Below, piece by piece: positions 49,764 through 57,825 of a stretch of 64,000 bases of DNA. The notes under the pieces were generated by a model, which made no database searches, was not told where the DNA came from, and worked only from the letters and a program-made list of their open reading frames with translations. The translations under genes and the position numbers were made by a program. Each line of letters begins with the position of its first letter. Position 1 is the stretch's first letter. The stretch is from Pseudomonas sp. GM18 (GTDB lineage: Bacteria; Pseudomonadota; Gammaproteobacteria; Pseudomonadales; Pseudomonadaceae), in NCBI RefSeq assembly GCF_000282195.1, contig NZ_AKJT01000023.1:1-64000 (forward strand), written 5' to 3'.

Positions 49764-50299
49764 TCCGTGAAATTCTGAAAATGGGCGATGAGCGCCTGCT
49801 GCGCATTGCTCCGCCGGTGCCGGCAGAAATGTTCGACAGCCCCGAATTGTGGCAATTGATCGACGACATGTTCCAGACCATGGAAAGCGTCGGCGGAGTC
49901 GGCCTGGCCGCGCCGCAGATCGGTGTCGACCTGCAACTGGTGATCTTCGGTTTCGAGCACAGCGAGCGCTATCCGGACGCCGAAGCAGTGCCGCAGACGA
50001 TTCTGATCAACCCGCTGATCACGCCGTTGAGCCCGCTGATGGAAGAGGGTTTCGAAGGCTGCCTGTCGGTGCCGGGCCTGCGCGGCGCGGTGGATCGTTA
50101 TCAGCAGATTCGCTACGAAGGCTTCGATCCCAAGGGCGAGCCGATCATGCGCATTGCCTCGGGATTTCATGCGCGGGTGGTGCAGCATGAATGCGACCAC
50201 CTGATCGGCCGGCTGTACCCGTCGCGCATCACCGATTTCAGCAAGTTCGGGTTTACCGAAGTGATGTTCCCGGACCTTGATCCTGCGGCAGACGATTAA
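49760..50299 (+). CDS. def: Peptide deformylase (second-type copy)
   Basis: This metal enzyme removes the formyl group from nascent N-terminal Met. The 179-residue protein has the three deformylase motifs: [10 protein letters not shown] (46-55), EGCLSVPG with the metal-binding Cys, and HECDH with two metal His and the catalytic Glu. It is preceded by the YihY gene in a 4-base overlap, not next to fmt as for the usual def in pseudomonads. So it may be an extra copy, but the rest of the genome is not visible. Confidence 0.94.
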   Translation: MIREILKMGDERLLRIAPPVPAEMFDSPELWQLIDDMFQTMESVGGVGLAAPQIGVDLQLVIFGFEHSERYPDAEAVPQTILINPLITPLSPLMEEGFEGCLSVPGLRGAVDRYQQIRYEGFDPKGEPIMRIASGFHARVVQHECDHLIGRLYPSRITDFSKFGFTEVMFPDLDPAADD

Positions 50300-50320
50300 A
50301 TCGCTCAAAGATCGCTGTTT

Positions 50321-50740
50321 TTATGCCGAACCTGGTTGCAAACCCATGGCAATCATCGGTTTGCTGCGCGCATAACGGCTCAACCGTTCGGCCAGGGCGT
50401 AGGGCAGGGGCGGGTCGAAGGTAAAGCCGCGACGCTCATAAAAGCCACGCAAATCCGGATGGCAGAACAGCCAGACCGGCTCTTCAAGATGCTTGACGGC
50501 GTGAGCGATCAACGTCGCGGCGATCCCTTGTTCGCGACAGCCCGGATCGACAAACAGCCCGGTCAGCCAATGCCCGCCGGCCACCGGCCGCAAACACAGC
50601 GCCGCGATGATCCCTTCACGTTTCGCGACCCACAATTGAGCGTCGCGCACCGCTTTCATCGACGATTGGTGGGCGCGGTAAAACTTGTTCATCAACGGCC
50701 ATAATGGCTCGTCGAGCAGGGTGTACTGGGTGTTGGGCAT
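50321..50740 (-). CDS. GNAT family N-acetyltransferase
   Basis: A 139-residue GCN5-type acyltransferase. The acetyl-CoA loop lies in LFVDPGCREQGIAATLIAHAVKHL (about 73-96), with the R/Q-x-x-G-x-A pattern, and the last motif is FYERRGF. Start ATG 50740 (MPNTQYTLLD) was chosen, since a longer frame to 50839 has a low-complexity N-terminus. The substrate is unknown. It converges with def. Confidence 0.85.
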   Translation of the reverse strand: MPNTQYTLLDEPLWPLMNKFYRAHQSSMKAVRDAQLWVAKREGIIAALCLRPVAGGHWLTGLFVDPGCREQGIAATLIAHAVKHLEEPVWLFCHPDLRGFYERRGFTFDPPLPYALAERLSRYARSKPMIAMGLQPGSA

Positions 50741-50842
50741 GGGTTCGGACAGTCGGTGGGCAGAGCGCAGATTATAAAATAACGCGCGCGGCGGGATAGG
50801 TGTATACCTGATCTCACATCCCGTCTGAGTGGAGTACACATC

Positions 50843-50953
50843 ATGTCCAAAGGTATGGATTCAAAAAAGAACGAGAAGAAAAAACCGGCGAAAACCGCGA
50901 TTGAAAAACGCGCGGACAAGAAGGCCAAGAAGGTGAATGTGTTCGGCCACTGA
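50843..50953 (+). CDS. Lysine-rich 36-residue protein
   Basis: A short gene of 37 codons with GGAG before ATG 50843 and a strong terminator 14 bases past the stop, so it looks like a complete transcription unit. The product begins MSKGMDSKKNEKKK and ends KVNVFGH. About 14 of 36 residues are Lys, plus Arg, and it has no hydrophobic stretch. It probably binds nucleic acid or acidic partners. I do not know a function. The neighbouring GNAT gene is divergent and the desaturase gene is downstream. Confidence 0.7.
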   Translation: MSKGMDSKKNEKKKPAKTAIEKRADKKAKKVNVFGH

Positions 50954-50966
50954 TCCCGCGTCCACG

Positions 50967-50996
50967 GAGCCCGAGCCCTCGGGCTCCTGTTTTTTG
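50967..50996 (+). terminator. Terminator after the 36-residue gene
   Basis: GAGCCCGAG-CC-CTCGGGCTC perfect stem followed by CTGTTTTTT. Confidence 0.9.
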
Positions 50997-51080
50997 CGTC
51001 TATCGAAATAACCAAACAATCTGCAAGAAATCCCGGCGCCGTTGCACAGAGGGGGATTGGTTCCCGTTCTGAGCAAAGCC

Positions 51081-52022
51081 ATGCCCCATTACTTCGACGC
51101 TGCCCACCGTGAAGAAATCGAAACCCTGCGCCAACGTTTCACCGCTCGCACCGAGTGGCCGACCTGGCTGCTGCTGATCGGCGTGTATGCCGGCTGGTTC
51201 AGCATTGTGCTGGGCAGTGCCCGGTTGGGGCTATGGTGGAGCACGTTGTTGCTGATTCCACTGCTGGTGCTGTGGTTGTCGGTGCAGCACGAATTGCTGC
51301 ACGGCCATCCCAGCCGTTGGCCAATGCTGAATAAAGTCCTCGGTTATGCGCCGTTTGCGGTCTGGTATCCCTACACCTTGTACCGCGACAGCCACCTGCT
51401 GCATCACCGCGACGAAGACCTGACCATCCCCGGTCGCGACCCGGAAAGCCGTTACCTGAGCGCTGAACAGTGGCAGCGCAGTTCGTTGTTCGAACAGGGC
51501 CTGCACTGGTTGAACAAAACCGTGCTGGGGCGCTTCGTCCTTGGTGCGCCACTGGCCTTGCTGACGCTGGCACGAGAGGAGCTGCAACGGCTGAAAACGG
51601 GTGAGCGCCAAGCCTGGTTGATGTGGCTGAGCCATGGGGCGCTGACGCTGCTGATGCTGGCGTTCATCGCGCGCTACAGCGTGTTGCCGGTCTGGCATTA
51701 CCTGTTGCTGATCAGCGTGCCGGCGCTGTCGATAGCGATGATTCGCTCCTACTATGAACACCGTCCCCACGCGCAACCGGAGCAACGTACCGTTCTCAAT
51801 GAAGCGGCATGGCCGTGGCGCTGGCTGTTTCTGAATCTCAATTTGCACCTGGTGCACCATGACTTGCCGGGTCTGCCCTGGTACGACCTGCCACGGGTGT
51901 ACCGCGCGCGTCGCGAGCAATGGCTGACGCGCAGTGGCGGGTTTCTGGTGCAGGGTTATGGCCAGTGGGTGCGTCAGCACGGGGTGAGGGCGATCGACAG
52001 CCCACGGCATCCGTTTCATTGA
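51081..52022 (+). CDS. Membrane fatty-acid desaturase/hydroxylase-like protein
   Basis: A 313-residue integral-membrane di-iron protein. Three histidine boxes are present: HELLHGH (near 84), HLLHH (near 114) and HLVHH (near 269). Helices lie at about 26-44, 48-70, 150-170 and 195-235. The family desaturates or hydroxylates acyl chains, carotenoids or other lipids; the substrate here is open. ATG 51081 was chosen (MPHYFDAA), though a frame from 51042 exists. The next gene begins 49 bases later and may be co-transcribed. Confidence 0.85.
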   Translation: MPHYFDAAHREEIETLRQRFTARTEWPTWLLLIGVYAGWFSIVLGSARLGLWWSTLLLIPLLVLWLSVQHELLHGHPSRWPMLNKVLGYAPFAVWYPYTLYRDSHLLHHRDEDLTIPGRDPESRYLSAEQWQRSSLFEQGLHWLNKTVLGRFVLGAPLALLTLAREELQRLKTGERQAWLMWLSHGALTLLMLAFIARYSVLPVWHYLLLISVPALSIAMIRSYYEHRPHAQPEQRTVLNEAAWPWRWLFLNLNLHLVHHDLPGLPWYDLPRVYRARREQWLTRSGGFLVQGYGQWVRQHGVRAIDSPRHPFH

Positions 52023-52070
52023 TTGCGAATGAGTTCCCCTGTGGGATTTTCGTTGTATGGGAATTTTTCG

Positions 52071-52862
52071 ATGACACAACACCTCGCTGAATTACTGATG
52101 TACGTCGCCCCTGAGCCGATCCGCCAGGCCAACGAGCGTTGGCTGTCGCAGATCGTCGAACGGCTCGGCAGCACCCGCCTCGATGCCGAAGGGGTGTCGC
52201 TGATGGACCTTTGGCTGTCCCCGCATCTGCTGCTGACCCAAACCTGCGGCTACCCCTTGATGACAGCCTTGCGCGGTCGCGTCCGGGTCATCGGTCGCCC
52301 TCGTTATGAACTGCCGGACAGCAGCGGCGGCAACCATTGCAGCCTGTTGCTGACTCGCGCCGATGATCCTCGCAGGACCTTGTCGGCCTTGCGCGGCAGT
52401 CGCGGGGTGATCAACGGCGAAGACTCCAACAGTGGCATGAACCTGTTGCGTCACCAACTGGCGCCGTTGCACCGCGACGGGCAGTTTTTTGCCAGTGTCG
52501 CCATCAGCGGCAGCCACCGCGAAAGCTTGCGTTGGCTGCGTGACGAGCTGGCAGATCTGGCCGCCATCGACAGCGTGACCTTCGCCTATCTGGCGCAGCA
52601 CGCCCAGGCGGAGGTCGCGGGCCTGCGCGTGTTGGCGCGCACGGCGTTCAGTCCGACGTTGCCGTACATCGCGGCGGCCGGCACCACTGATAAACAGGCT
52701 GAACAGCTTCGACAGGTGATGAATCAGACGTTGAAGGAGCTGCCTGACGTCGCCGAGACATTGGGCCTGCAAGAAGTGCTGCCGGCCAGCGAGAGCGACT
52801 ATCAAGTCATTCTCGATTATCAACAGGAGGCCGAAGCGCTGGGGTATGGGAGGTTGCGATAG
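52071..52862 (+). CDS. PhnD/SsuA-type substrate-binding-like protein without signal peptide
   Basis: A 263-residue protein resembling the PhnD/transferrin-type binding fold. Features include LTQTCGYPLMTALRGRVRVIGRPRYEL (about 60-86), GVINGEDSNSGMNLLRHQLAP and SGSHRESLRWLRDELADLAAIDSVTFAYL. There is no signal peptide or lipobox, so it should stay in the cytosol, unlike normal ABC receptors. No permease or ATPase gene lies nearby. It follows the desaturase by 49 bases. The ribosome site is weak (GGAA). A role as a ligand sensor or a cytosolic enzyme relative is possible. Confidence 0.75.
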   Translation: MTQHLAELLMYVAPEPIRQANERWLSQIVERLGSTRLDAEGVSLMDLWLSPHLLLTQTCGYPLMTALRGRVRVIGRPRYELPDSSGGNHCSLLLTRADDPRRTLSALRGSRGVINGEDSNSGMNLLRHQLAPLHRDGQFFASVAISGSHRESLRWLRDELADLAAIDSVTFAYLAQHAQAEVAGLRVLARTAFSPTLPYIAAAGTTDKQAEQLRQVMNQTLKELPDVAETLGLQEVLPASESDYQVILDYQQEAEALGYGRLR

Positions 52863-52992
52863 TTTCGGAAAACATAATTCACTTATGGAATATAAAAATT
52901 CTTTTTAAGTATTATTAATGAATAAGGCTCCTTGCTAGGATCGCGCCACCGGATCACCGGACATTCAGCGACCCCTAACCCTAGGAGCCCCT

Positions 52993-53556
52993 ATGTCCGG
53001 CGCCGACGTTTCCCATCGCAACGACGTGGGCGGATTGTTCCGCGCCCACTACACCTGGTTGTGCGCACGTCTGCGCCGACATCTGGGAGCCAGTCCCAGT
53101 GTCGAAGACATTGCCGCCGAAACCTTCGTGCAACTGCTCGAGTCGCCAGGCCTGACGCCGATTCGCGAACCCCGCGCCTTGCTCACCACCATCGCCCAGC
53201 GGTTGATTTATCAGCTGTGGCGCCGCCGGGATCTGGAACGCCAACACCTCGACCAGTTACAGCCGGTCGACCCGGTCGGCGGGCCATCGCCTGAAGACCT
53301 GGCGCAGTTCTTCCAGACTCTGAAGCGCCTGGATAGAACCCTAGACCGCCTGCCGGGCAAGGTCAGGGCAACGTTTCTGTTGTCGCGAATCGATGGCCTG
53401 ACCTACCCACAAATCGCCGCCGAACTGGGCATTTCCCAGCGCTCGGTCAGCGTTTACATGACCCGCTCCCAGGCACTGTGCGCGCTGCACTGCGCCAACG
53501 ACCCCCTGAACCGAACGTCCTTGAACCGAACACCCCAGACCCAGAGGTCCGCATGA
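52993..53556 (+). CDS. ECF RNA polymerase sigma factor (FecI-like)
   Basis: A 187-residue extracytoplasmic-function sigma factor. Region 2 (about 15-80) has LFRAHYTWLCARLRRHL and SVEDIAAETFVQLLE, and region 4 (about 115-170) has LDRLPGKVRATFLLSRIDGLTYPQIAAELGISQRSVSVYM. It looks like the FecI/iron-starvation group, yet no FecR-type anti-sigma or TonB receptor follows. Instead it overlaps an OpuAC-type binding-protein gene by four bases. TAGGAG stands before ATG 52993. The upstream region is AT-rich, but no firm Fur box was found. Confidence 0.9.
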   Translation: MSGADVSHRNDVGGLFRAHYTWLCARLRRHLGASPSVEDIAAETFVQLLESPGLTPIREPRALLTTIAQRLIYQLWRRRDLERQHLDQLQPVDPVGGPSPEDLAQFFQTLKRLDRTLDRLPGKVRATFLLSRIDGLTYPQIAAELGISQRSVSVYMTRSQALCALHCANDPLNRTSLNRTPQTQRSA

Positions 53557-54566
53557 GATCGATCAAAACCCTGCTCGGCAGTTCGCTGCTGGCCCTGAGC
53601 CTTGTGGCAGGCCATGTTCCCGCCGCAGAAAAAAACACACCCATCCATTTCGGCGACATTACCTGGGAAAGCGGCAGCCTGATTACCGAGATCCTGCGGT
53701 TGATCGTCGAGAAAGGTTACGGCTACCCGACCGACACTTTGCCCGGCAGCACCGTCAGCCTCGAAGCCGCGTTGGCCAAGAACGACATCCAGGTGATCGG
53801 CGAAGAGTGGGCCGGGCGCAGTCCGGCCTGGGTCAAGGCGGCATCGGAGGGCAAAGTGTTTGGTTTGGGCGACACCGTCAAAGGCGCCACCGAAGGCTGG
53901 TGGGTGCCGGAATACGTGATCAAGGGCGACCCGGAACGCGGCATTAAACCCTTGGCGCCGGAGCTGAAATCCGTCGCCGACCTGGCCCGCTACAAGGACG
54001 TATTCCGCGACCCGGAAGACCCAAGCCGCGGACGTTTCCTCAACAGCCCGACCGGCTGGACGTCGGAAATCGTCAACAGCCAGAAACTCAAGGCCTATGA
54101 CTTGACCGCCAGCTACGTCAACTTCCGCACCGGTTCCGGCGCGGCGCTGGATGCCGAGGTCGCTTCATCGATCCGCCGTGGCAAACCGGTGCTGTTTTAC
54201 TACTGGTCGCCGACGCCATTGTTGGGCCGCTTCAAACTGGTGAAACTCGAAGAGCCACCGTTCGACGCACAAGCCTGGAAAACCCTGGCCGATGCCAACA
54301 ACCCGAACCCCAAGGGCACGCGTTCGATGCCGGCCAGCCTGGCCATCGGGGTGTCGGCACCATTCAAGGCGCAGTACCCGGACCTGGTGGCGTTCTTCGA
54401 AAAAGTCGATTTGCCGATCGATCTGCTGAACCAGACGCTTGCGCAAATGAGCGAAAAACGCCAGCCGCCGCGTCAGGTCGCCGAAGCGTTTTTGCGCGAT
54501 CAGCCGCAGGTGTGGAAGGGGTGGGTGCCGGGGGAGGTGGCCACGAAGCTAAGTTCGAGTTTGTAG
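53553..54566 (+). CDS. ABC transporter substrate-binding protein (OpuAC/ProX-like)
   Basis: A 337-residue periplasmic receptor. Signal peptide RSIKTLLGSSLLALSLVAGHVPAAE (about 1-27), then IHFGDITWESGSLITEILRLIVEKGYGYPTD, the quaternary-amine (OpuAC) family start. The aromatic-cage region includes EGWWVPEYV and LFYYWSPTPLLG. The likely ligand is betaine, choline or a related amine. The start ATG 53553 overlaps the sigma stop as ATGA. No permease or ATPase is nearby, so it must pair with a distant transporter or act as a sensor. Confidence 0.87.
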   Translation: MRSIKTLLGSSLLALSLVAGHVPAAEKNTPIHFGDITWESGSLITEILRLIVEKGYGYPTDTLPGSTVSLEAALAKNDIQVIGEEWAGRSPAWVKAASEGKVFGLGDTVKGATEGWWVPEYVIKGDPERGIKPLAPELKSVADLARYKDVFRDPEDPSRGRFLNSPTGWTSEIVNSQKLKAYDLTASYVNFRTGSGAALDAEVASSIRRGKPVLFYYWSPTPLLGRFKLVKLEEPPFDAQAWKTLADANNPNPKGTRSMPASLAIGVSAPFKAQYPDLVAFFEKVDLPIDLLNQTLAQMSEKRQPPRQVAEAFLRDQPQVWKGWVPGEVATKLSSSL

Positions 54567-54603
54567 TTTCGAGTTTGTAGTTCAGTCGCGACTGATAAAT
54601 TGC

Positions 54604-54629
54604 CTTCGCGGGCAAGCCTGCCCGCGAAG
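54604..54629. repeat. REP palindrome between SBP and GST genes
   Basis: CTTCGCGGGCA and TGCCCGCGAAG are exact inverse copies around AGCC. It stands between two convergent genes and may act on both 3' ends. Confidence 0.82.
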
Positions 54630-54641
54630 CGATCTAACGCC

Positions 54642-55244
54642 TTACACCAACTCCGCCGCCAATGCCGCTTTCACGCTTGGCCGCTGATCAATCCGCGTTT
54701 GGAACCGCGCCAACGCTGGCCAATCATCCAGATCAATCGCAAACAGCCGAGCCCAACGCAACACCGTAAACAAATACGCATCGGCAACACTGAACCCGCC
54801 GGCAATCAAGTAATCCTGCCGCTCCAGCGTCCGGCTCAGCACGGCAAAGCGCTTGAACAGTTTCTCTTTGATGAGCGCCTTCACCTCGTCCGGAAACTGC
54901 GGATTGAACAGCCAACCCAGCCCGCCATGAATCTCGGTCGAAACGAAGTTCAGCCATTCCTGTAACCGCACCCGCTCGAACGTTCCGCTCGCCGGTGCCA
55001 GGTTTGCCTGCGGGTGCAGATCCGCCAGGTACTGCAGGATCGCCGGGCCTTCGGTCAGCACATCGCCGTTATCCAGCTGCAATGCCGCGACATAGCCTTT
55101 GGGGTTAATGGCGAGGAAGTCATCGCCGGTGACGGTTTTCTTGCTGCTGTTGTCGACGCGGACCAACTCGAACGGCAGCTCCAGTTCGCGCAGCACAATG
55201 TGCGGCGTCAATGAGCAGGCTTGCGGGGCGTAATACAACTTCAT
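54642..55244 (-). CDS. Glutathione S-transferase
   Basis: A 200-residue GST of the beta/GstA-like group. The N-terminal thioredoxin-like domain (1-80) has MKLYYAPQACSLTPHIVLRELELPFELVRVD with the conserved Cys/Ser, and LTEGPAILQYLADLHP, the glutathione-binding turn. The helical domain follows and ends PSVKAALAAELV. It probably conjugates glutathione to electrophiles. It is divergent from the LysR gene, 99 bases apart, which may regulate it. Confidence 0.92.
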   Translation of the reverse strand: MKLYYAPQACSLTPHIVLRELELPFELVRVDNSSKKTVTGDDFLAINPKGYVAALQLDNGDVLTEGPAILQYLADLHPQANLAPASGTFERVRLQEWLNFVSTEIHGGLGWLFNPQFPDEVKALIKEKLFKRFAVLSRTLERQDYLIAGGFSVADAYLFTVLRWARLFAIDLDDWPALARFQTRIDQRPSVKAALAAELV

Positions 55245-55343
55245 GGGCAGGGCTCTGGTTGCGGATTTGCGCCAGTGTCATAGTGCGCGGCACTCTCGGT
55301 AAAATTAATCTTTCAGAAAACTGCCATTAGGAAAGCTACTGCC

Positions 55344-56216
55344 ATGATGAACCTGATGCATTGGCGAATGGTGGTGGCGGTGGCCGATACCGGCAACATT
55401 ACCCGCGCCGCTGAGCGGGTCGGAATGACCCAGTCCGGTGCCAGCCAGGCGCTGGCCTTGATCGAAGAAACCTTGGGCGTTCAGCTGTTCAGCCGGGAAA
55501 ATCGCCAGACCTTGCCGACCGCCATCGGCTTGCCGGTGATCGAACAGGCGCGAACTATGCTCGGTGCCCTGGAAAACATTCGCAGCACCGTCGACGCCGC
55601 TAAAGGCATCCAGCGCGGGACGATTCGCCTGGCCAGTTTTCCGTTGGTGCTGGCGACCTTTCTGCCGCCGCTGCTGCGCCAGTTCAATCGGCTGTATCCC
55701 GGCATTCAAGTGGTGGCGCTGGAAGTTAGCGACGATGAAGTGGAAACGTTGCTCAGTGACGGGCTGGTGGATGTCGGCGTGGCGTTGAACCCGGCCCCCG
55801 CGCGCAATGCCGGGCGTTTGGGGCGTGATGCCTGGGTGGCGGTTCTGCCCGGTGGCCATCCTTTGGCGCGTCGCTCGAATGAAGAGGGCGTCTCACTGGC
55901 GGAACTGGCGGAGCAACCCTTTGTGCTGGCCACGGGCGGGTGTTCGACCAATGCTCGCAGCCTGGCCGCCGATGCCGGGCTGCAACTGTTGGATGTGCGC
56001 GCCGAGGTGCGAGAGTGGAGCAGTGCGTTCACCCTGGTGCGGGAAAATATCGGTGTGACCCTGGTACCGGAAATGACCCTGCCGACTAATCGCCAAGGCC
56101 TGCGCGTAGTACCCGTAATGCCGCGCATCGATCGCGAGTTTGCGTTGGTGGTCGCGCCCAACAAAGAACCTTCGGCGGCGGTGCGGGCGCTGTTGAGGAT
56201 GCTCGCAGAACATTAG
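55344..56216 (+). CDS. LysR family transcriptional regulator
   Basis: A 290-residue LysR-type regulator. The winged helix-turn-helix (about 1-60) reads MHWRMVVAVADTGNITRAAERVGMTQSGASQALALIE, and an effector-binding fold (about 90-285) follows. Two ATGs (55344, 55347) could start it, with AGGAAA upstream. It is divergent from a GST gene, the common layout for a LysR gene and its target. The effector is unknown. Confidence 0.9.
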   Translation: MMNLMHWRMVVAVADTGNITRAAERVGMTQSGASQALALIEETLGVQLFSRENRQTLPTAIGLPVIEQARTMLGALENIRSTVDAAKGIQRGTIRLASFPLVLATFLPPLLRQFNRLYPGIQVVALEVSDDEVETLLSDGLVDVGVALNPAPARNAGRLGRDAWVAVLPGGHPLARRSNEEGVSLAELAEQPFVLATGGCSTNARSLAADAGLQLLDVRAEVREWSSAFTLVRENIGVTLVPEMTLPTNRQGLRVVPVMPRIDREFALVVAPNKEPSAAVRALLRMLAEH

Positions 56217-56341
56217 TTATCGGCTGATTCGTCCGGGAACTGAAAAGGAGGGCGATCAACCCTTGCCGCCGAGCGGCAGAGGTCGACCGACCTCAGGCTA
56301 CAGCGCAAGAACCACGTTGCCCGGATTCTGGAGACGCACCG

Positions 56342-57085
56342 TCAAGGAAACCCAATGGGAATGTCGAACTCCTGAAATGCATCGTCCACCGGCCTATAAC
56401 CCAACACCCGGATAGTTTCACTGAGGTCCAGGCGTTTGAAACGGTTATTGGAAATACCGTGGGCGATCAGGTGTTGCACACCTTTGACCTCCACCGAGAG
56501 TTGCAGCAACTGCACTGCATCACGAGGGCTGAGCCATGCACTCAGGTCGCGAGCGTTGGTCAATTCGTGACGGTCCGCAAACTCGAAAGCGCCGATGCGT
56601 ATGGCAATGCTCGAGAGGTTGTGTTTGGCAGCGTAGAACGCACACAAGGCTTCGCCATAACACTTACTGACGCCATACAGATTGGCCGGCATCACCTGCA
56701 TGCCCGGTGTGATCTGCCGGTCCACCGGATAGCCCTCGATGGTCTGCGCGCTGCTGGCGAACACCAATCGTTTACAACCCGCAGCCACGGCGGCTTCGAA
56801 CAGGTAAGTGGTGGCCAGAATATTGTTGGGCAGTAACTCATCGAAAGAGGCGGTGGCGTGAGGGATGCCGGCCAGATGCACAATGACGTCGATGCCTTTC
56901 AGCACTTCGCTTATGGCGGTGAGGTCGGACAGGTCCAAGCGTACAAAGCGATGCGGTGCTTCGACATTGAAGTCGGGCTCGATGCGATCCGTCAGCACGA
57001 AGGTGTAGCGGTCCCGCGAAGCTTCAAAAAAGGTTTTGCCGATTCTGCCGCAGGCGCCGGTCAGCAGTACGTTGAGTCCGTTCAT
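56342..57085 (-). CDS. NAD-dependent epimerase/dehydratase family protein
   Basis: A 247-residue extended-SDR protein. The Rossmann motif GACGRIG near residues 10-16, the adenine-side DLSDL and VHLAGIPH, and the active-site YGVSK (Y-x-x-x-K) are present, with serine in VFASSAQT. The layout recalls uronate dehydrogenases and related short epimerases. It overlaps no neighbour; the GST gene lies 43 bases upstream on the same strand. Substrate open. Confidence 0.86.
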   Translation of the reverse strand: MNGLNVLLTGACGRIGKTFFEASRDRYTFVLTDRIEPDFNVEAPHRFVRLDLSDLTAISEVLKGIDVIVHLAGIPHATASFDELLPNNILATTYLFEAAVAAGCKRLVFASSAQTIEGYPVDRQITPGMQVMPANLYGVSKCYGEALCAFYAAKHNLSSIAIRIGAFEFADRHELTNARDLSAWLSPRDAVQLLQLSVEVKGVQHLIAHGISNNRFKRLDLSETIRVLGYRPVDDAFQEFDIPIGFP

Positions 57086-57128
57086 GGGGTTCTCTTTTTA
57101 TGGAAGGGCAGAGGGAGCGGGTTTGGCG

Positions 57129-57761
57129 TTATGGCACGCCGTTGCAGGCGTGTTCCATGAACCCCGGCCGCAGCGCCAGTCGTTGGCAATAGGCTTCGAC
57201 GGCGGGGTAATCCGGGCGCTCCATCGGTGTCATCCGCCAGCGGTTGACCGATAGCCCGATGAGAATATCGGCCAGTGTGAACCGTGGTCCGGCAACATAC
57301 GCATCGGTTGTCGCGAGTTGCTGTTCGAGGATGCCCATTTTCGCGTTCCAGCCGCGAACGCCATCAGCAATCCGCTGTGAGTCCTGAAAGTTCGGCAATT
57401 GCCTGACCAGCGCAAAAAAAGCGTAGCCCCAGGACGGATTGAGTTCGGTGGCTTGCCAATCCATCCACTGCTCCACGCGAGCGCGCGCCGCCGGCTCGCT
57501 GGGCAACAGGTCGGTGTTTTGGTATTTGCCGGCCAGATAGCGGCAGATGGTATTGGATTCCCACAGCACGCCGGCTTCGTCGAGGAGCACCGGCACCTGT
57601 GCATTGGGGTTGAGCTGGAGAAATTCCGGACTCTGGGTCGAGGCAAAACCGCTGCCCCAGTCTTCCCGTTCGTAGGAAACACCCAGTTCGTCGCAAGTCC
57701 ACAGGACTTTTCTGACGTTGATTGACGAGGCCCTACCCAAAATCTTCAGCGCATGTCCCAT
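57129..57761 (-). CDS. Glutathione S-transferase family protein
   Basis: A 210-residue GST. The N-terminal domain reads LKILGRASSINVRKVLWTCDELGVSYERED, with SINVRK at the catalytic position, and LWESNTICRYLAGKY binds glutathione. The helical domain carries WMDWQATELNPSW. It is unlike the GST at 54642 in the N-terminal motif, so this is not a recent duplicate. It is likely co-transcribed with the epimerase gene downstream. Confidence 0.91.
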   Translation of the reverse strand: MGHALKILGRASSINVRKVLWTCDELGVSYEREDWGSGFASTQSPEFLQLNPNAQVPVLLDEAGVLWESNTICRYLAGKYQNTDLLPSEPAARARVEQWMDWQATELNPSWGYAFFALVRQLPNFQDSQRIADGVRGWNAKMGILEQQLATTDAYVAGPRFTLADILIGLSVNRWRMTPMERPDYPAVEAYCQRLALRPGFMEHACNGVP

Positions 57762-57825
57762 TGAGCTTCTCCGTTTGCTGTTACAGGTGCCGGGAATCTA
57801 GCACGAGCAAAGGGAAGATTGCGTA

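Noticed and set aside
52863..52992. Fur box before the ECF sigma gene
   Set aside because: The stretch around 52908-52926 is AT-rich with a loose resemblance only; too many mismatches to the 19-bp consensus for a call.
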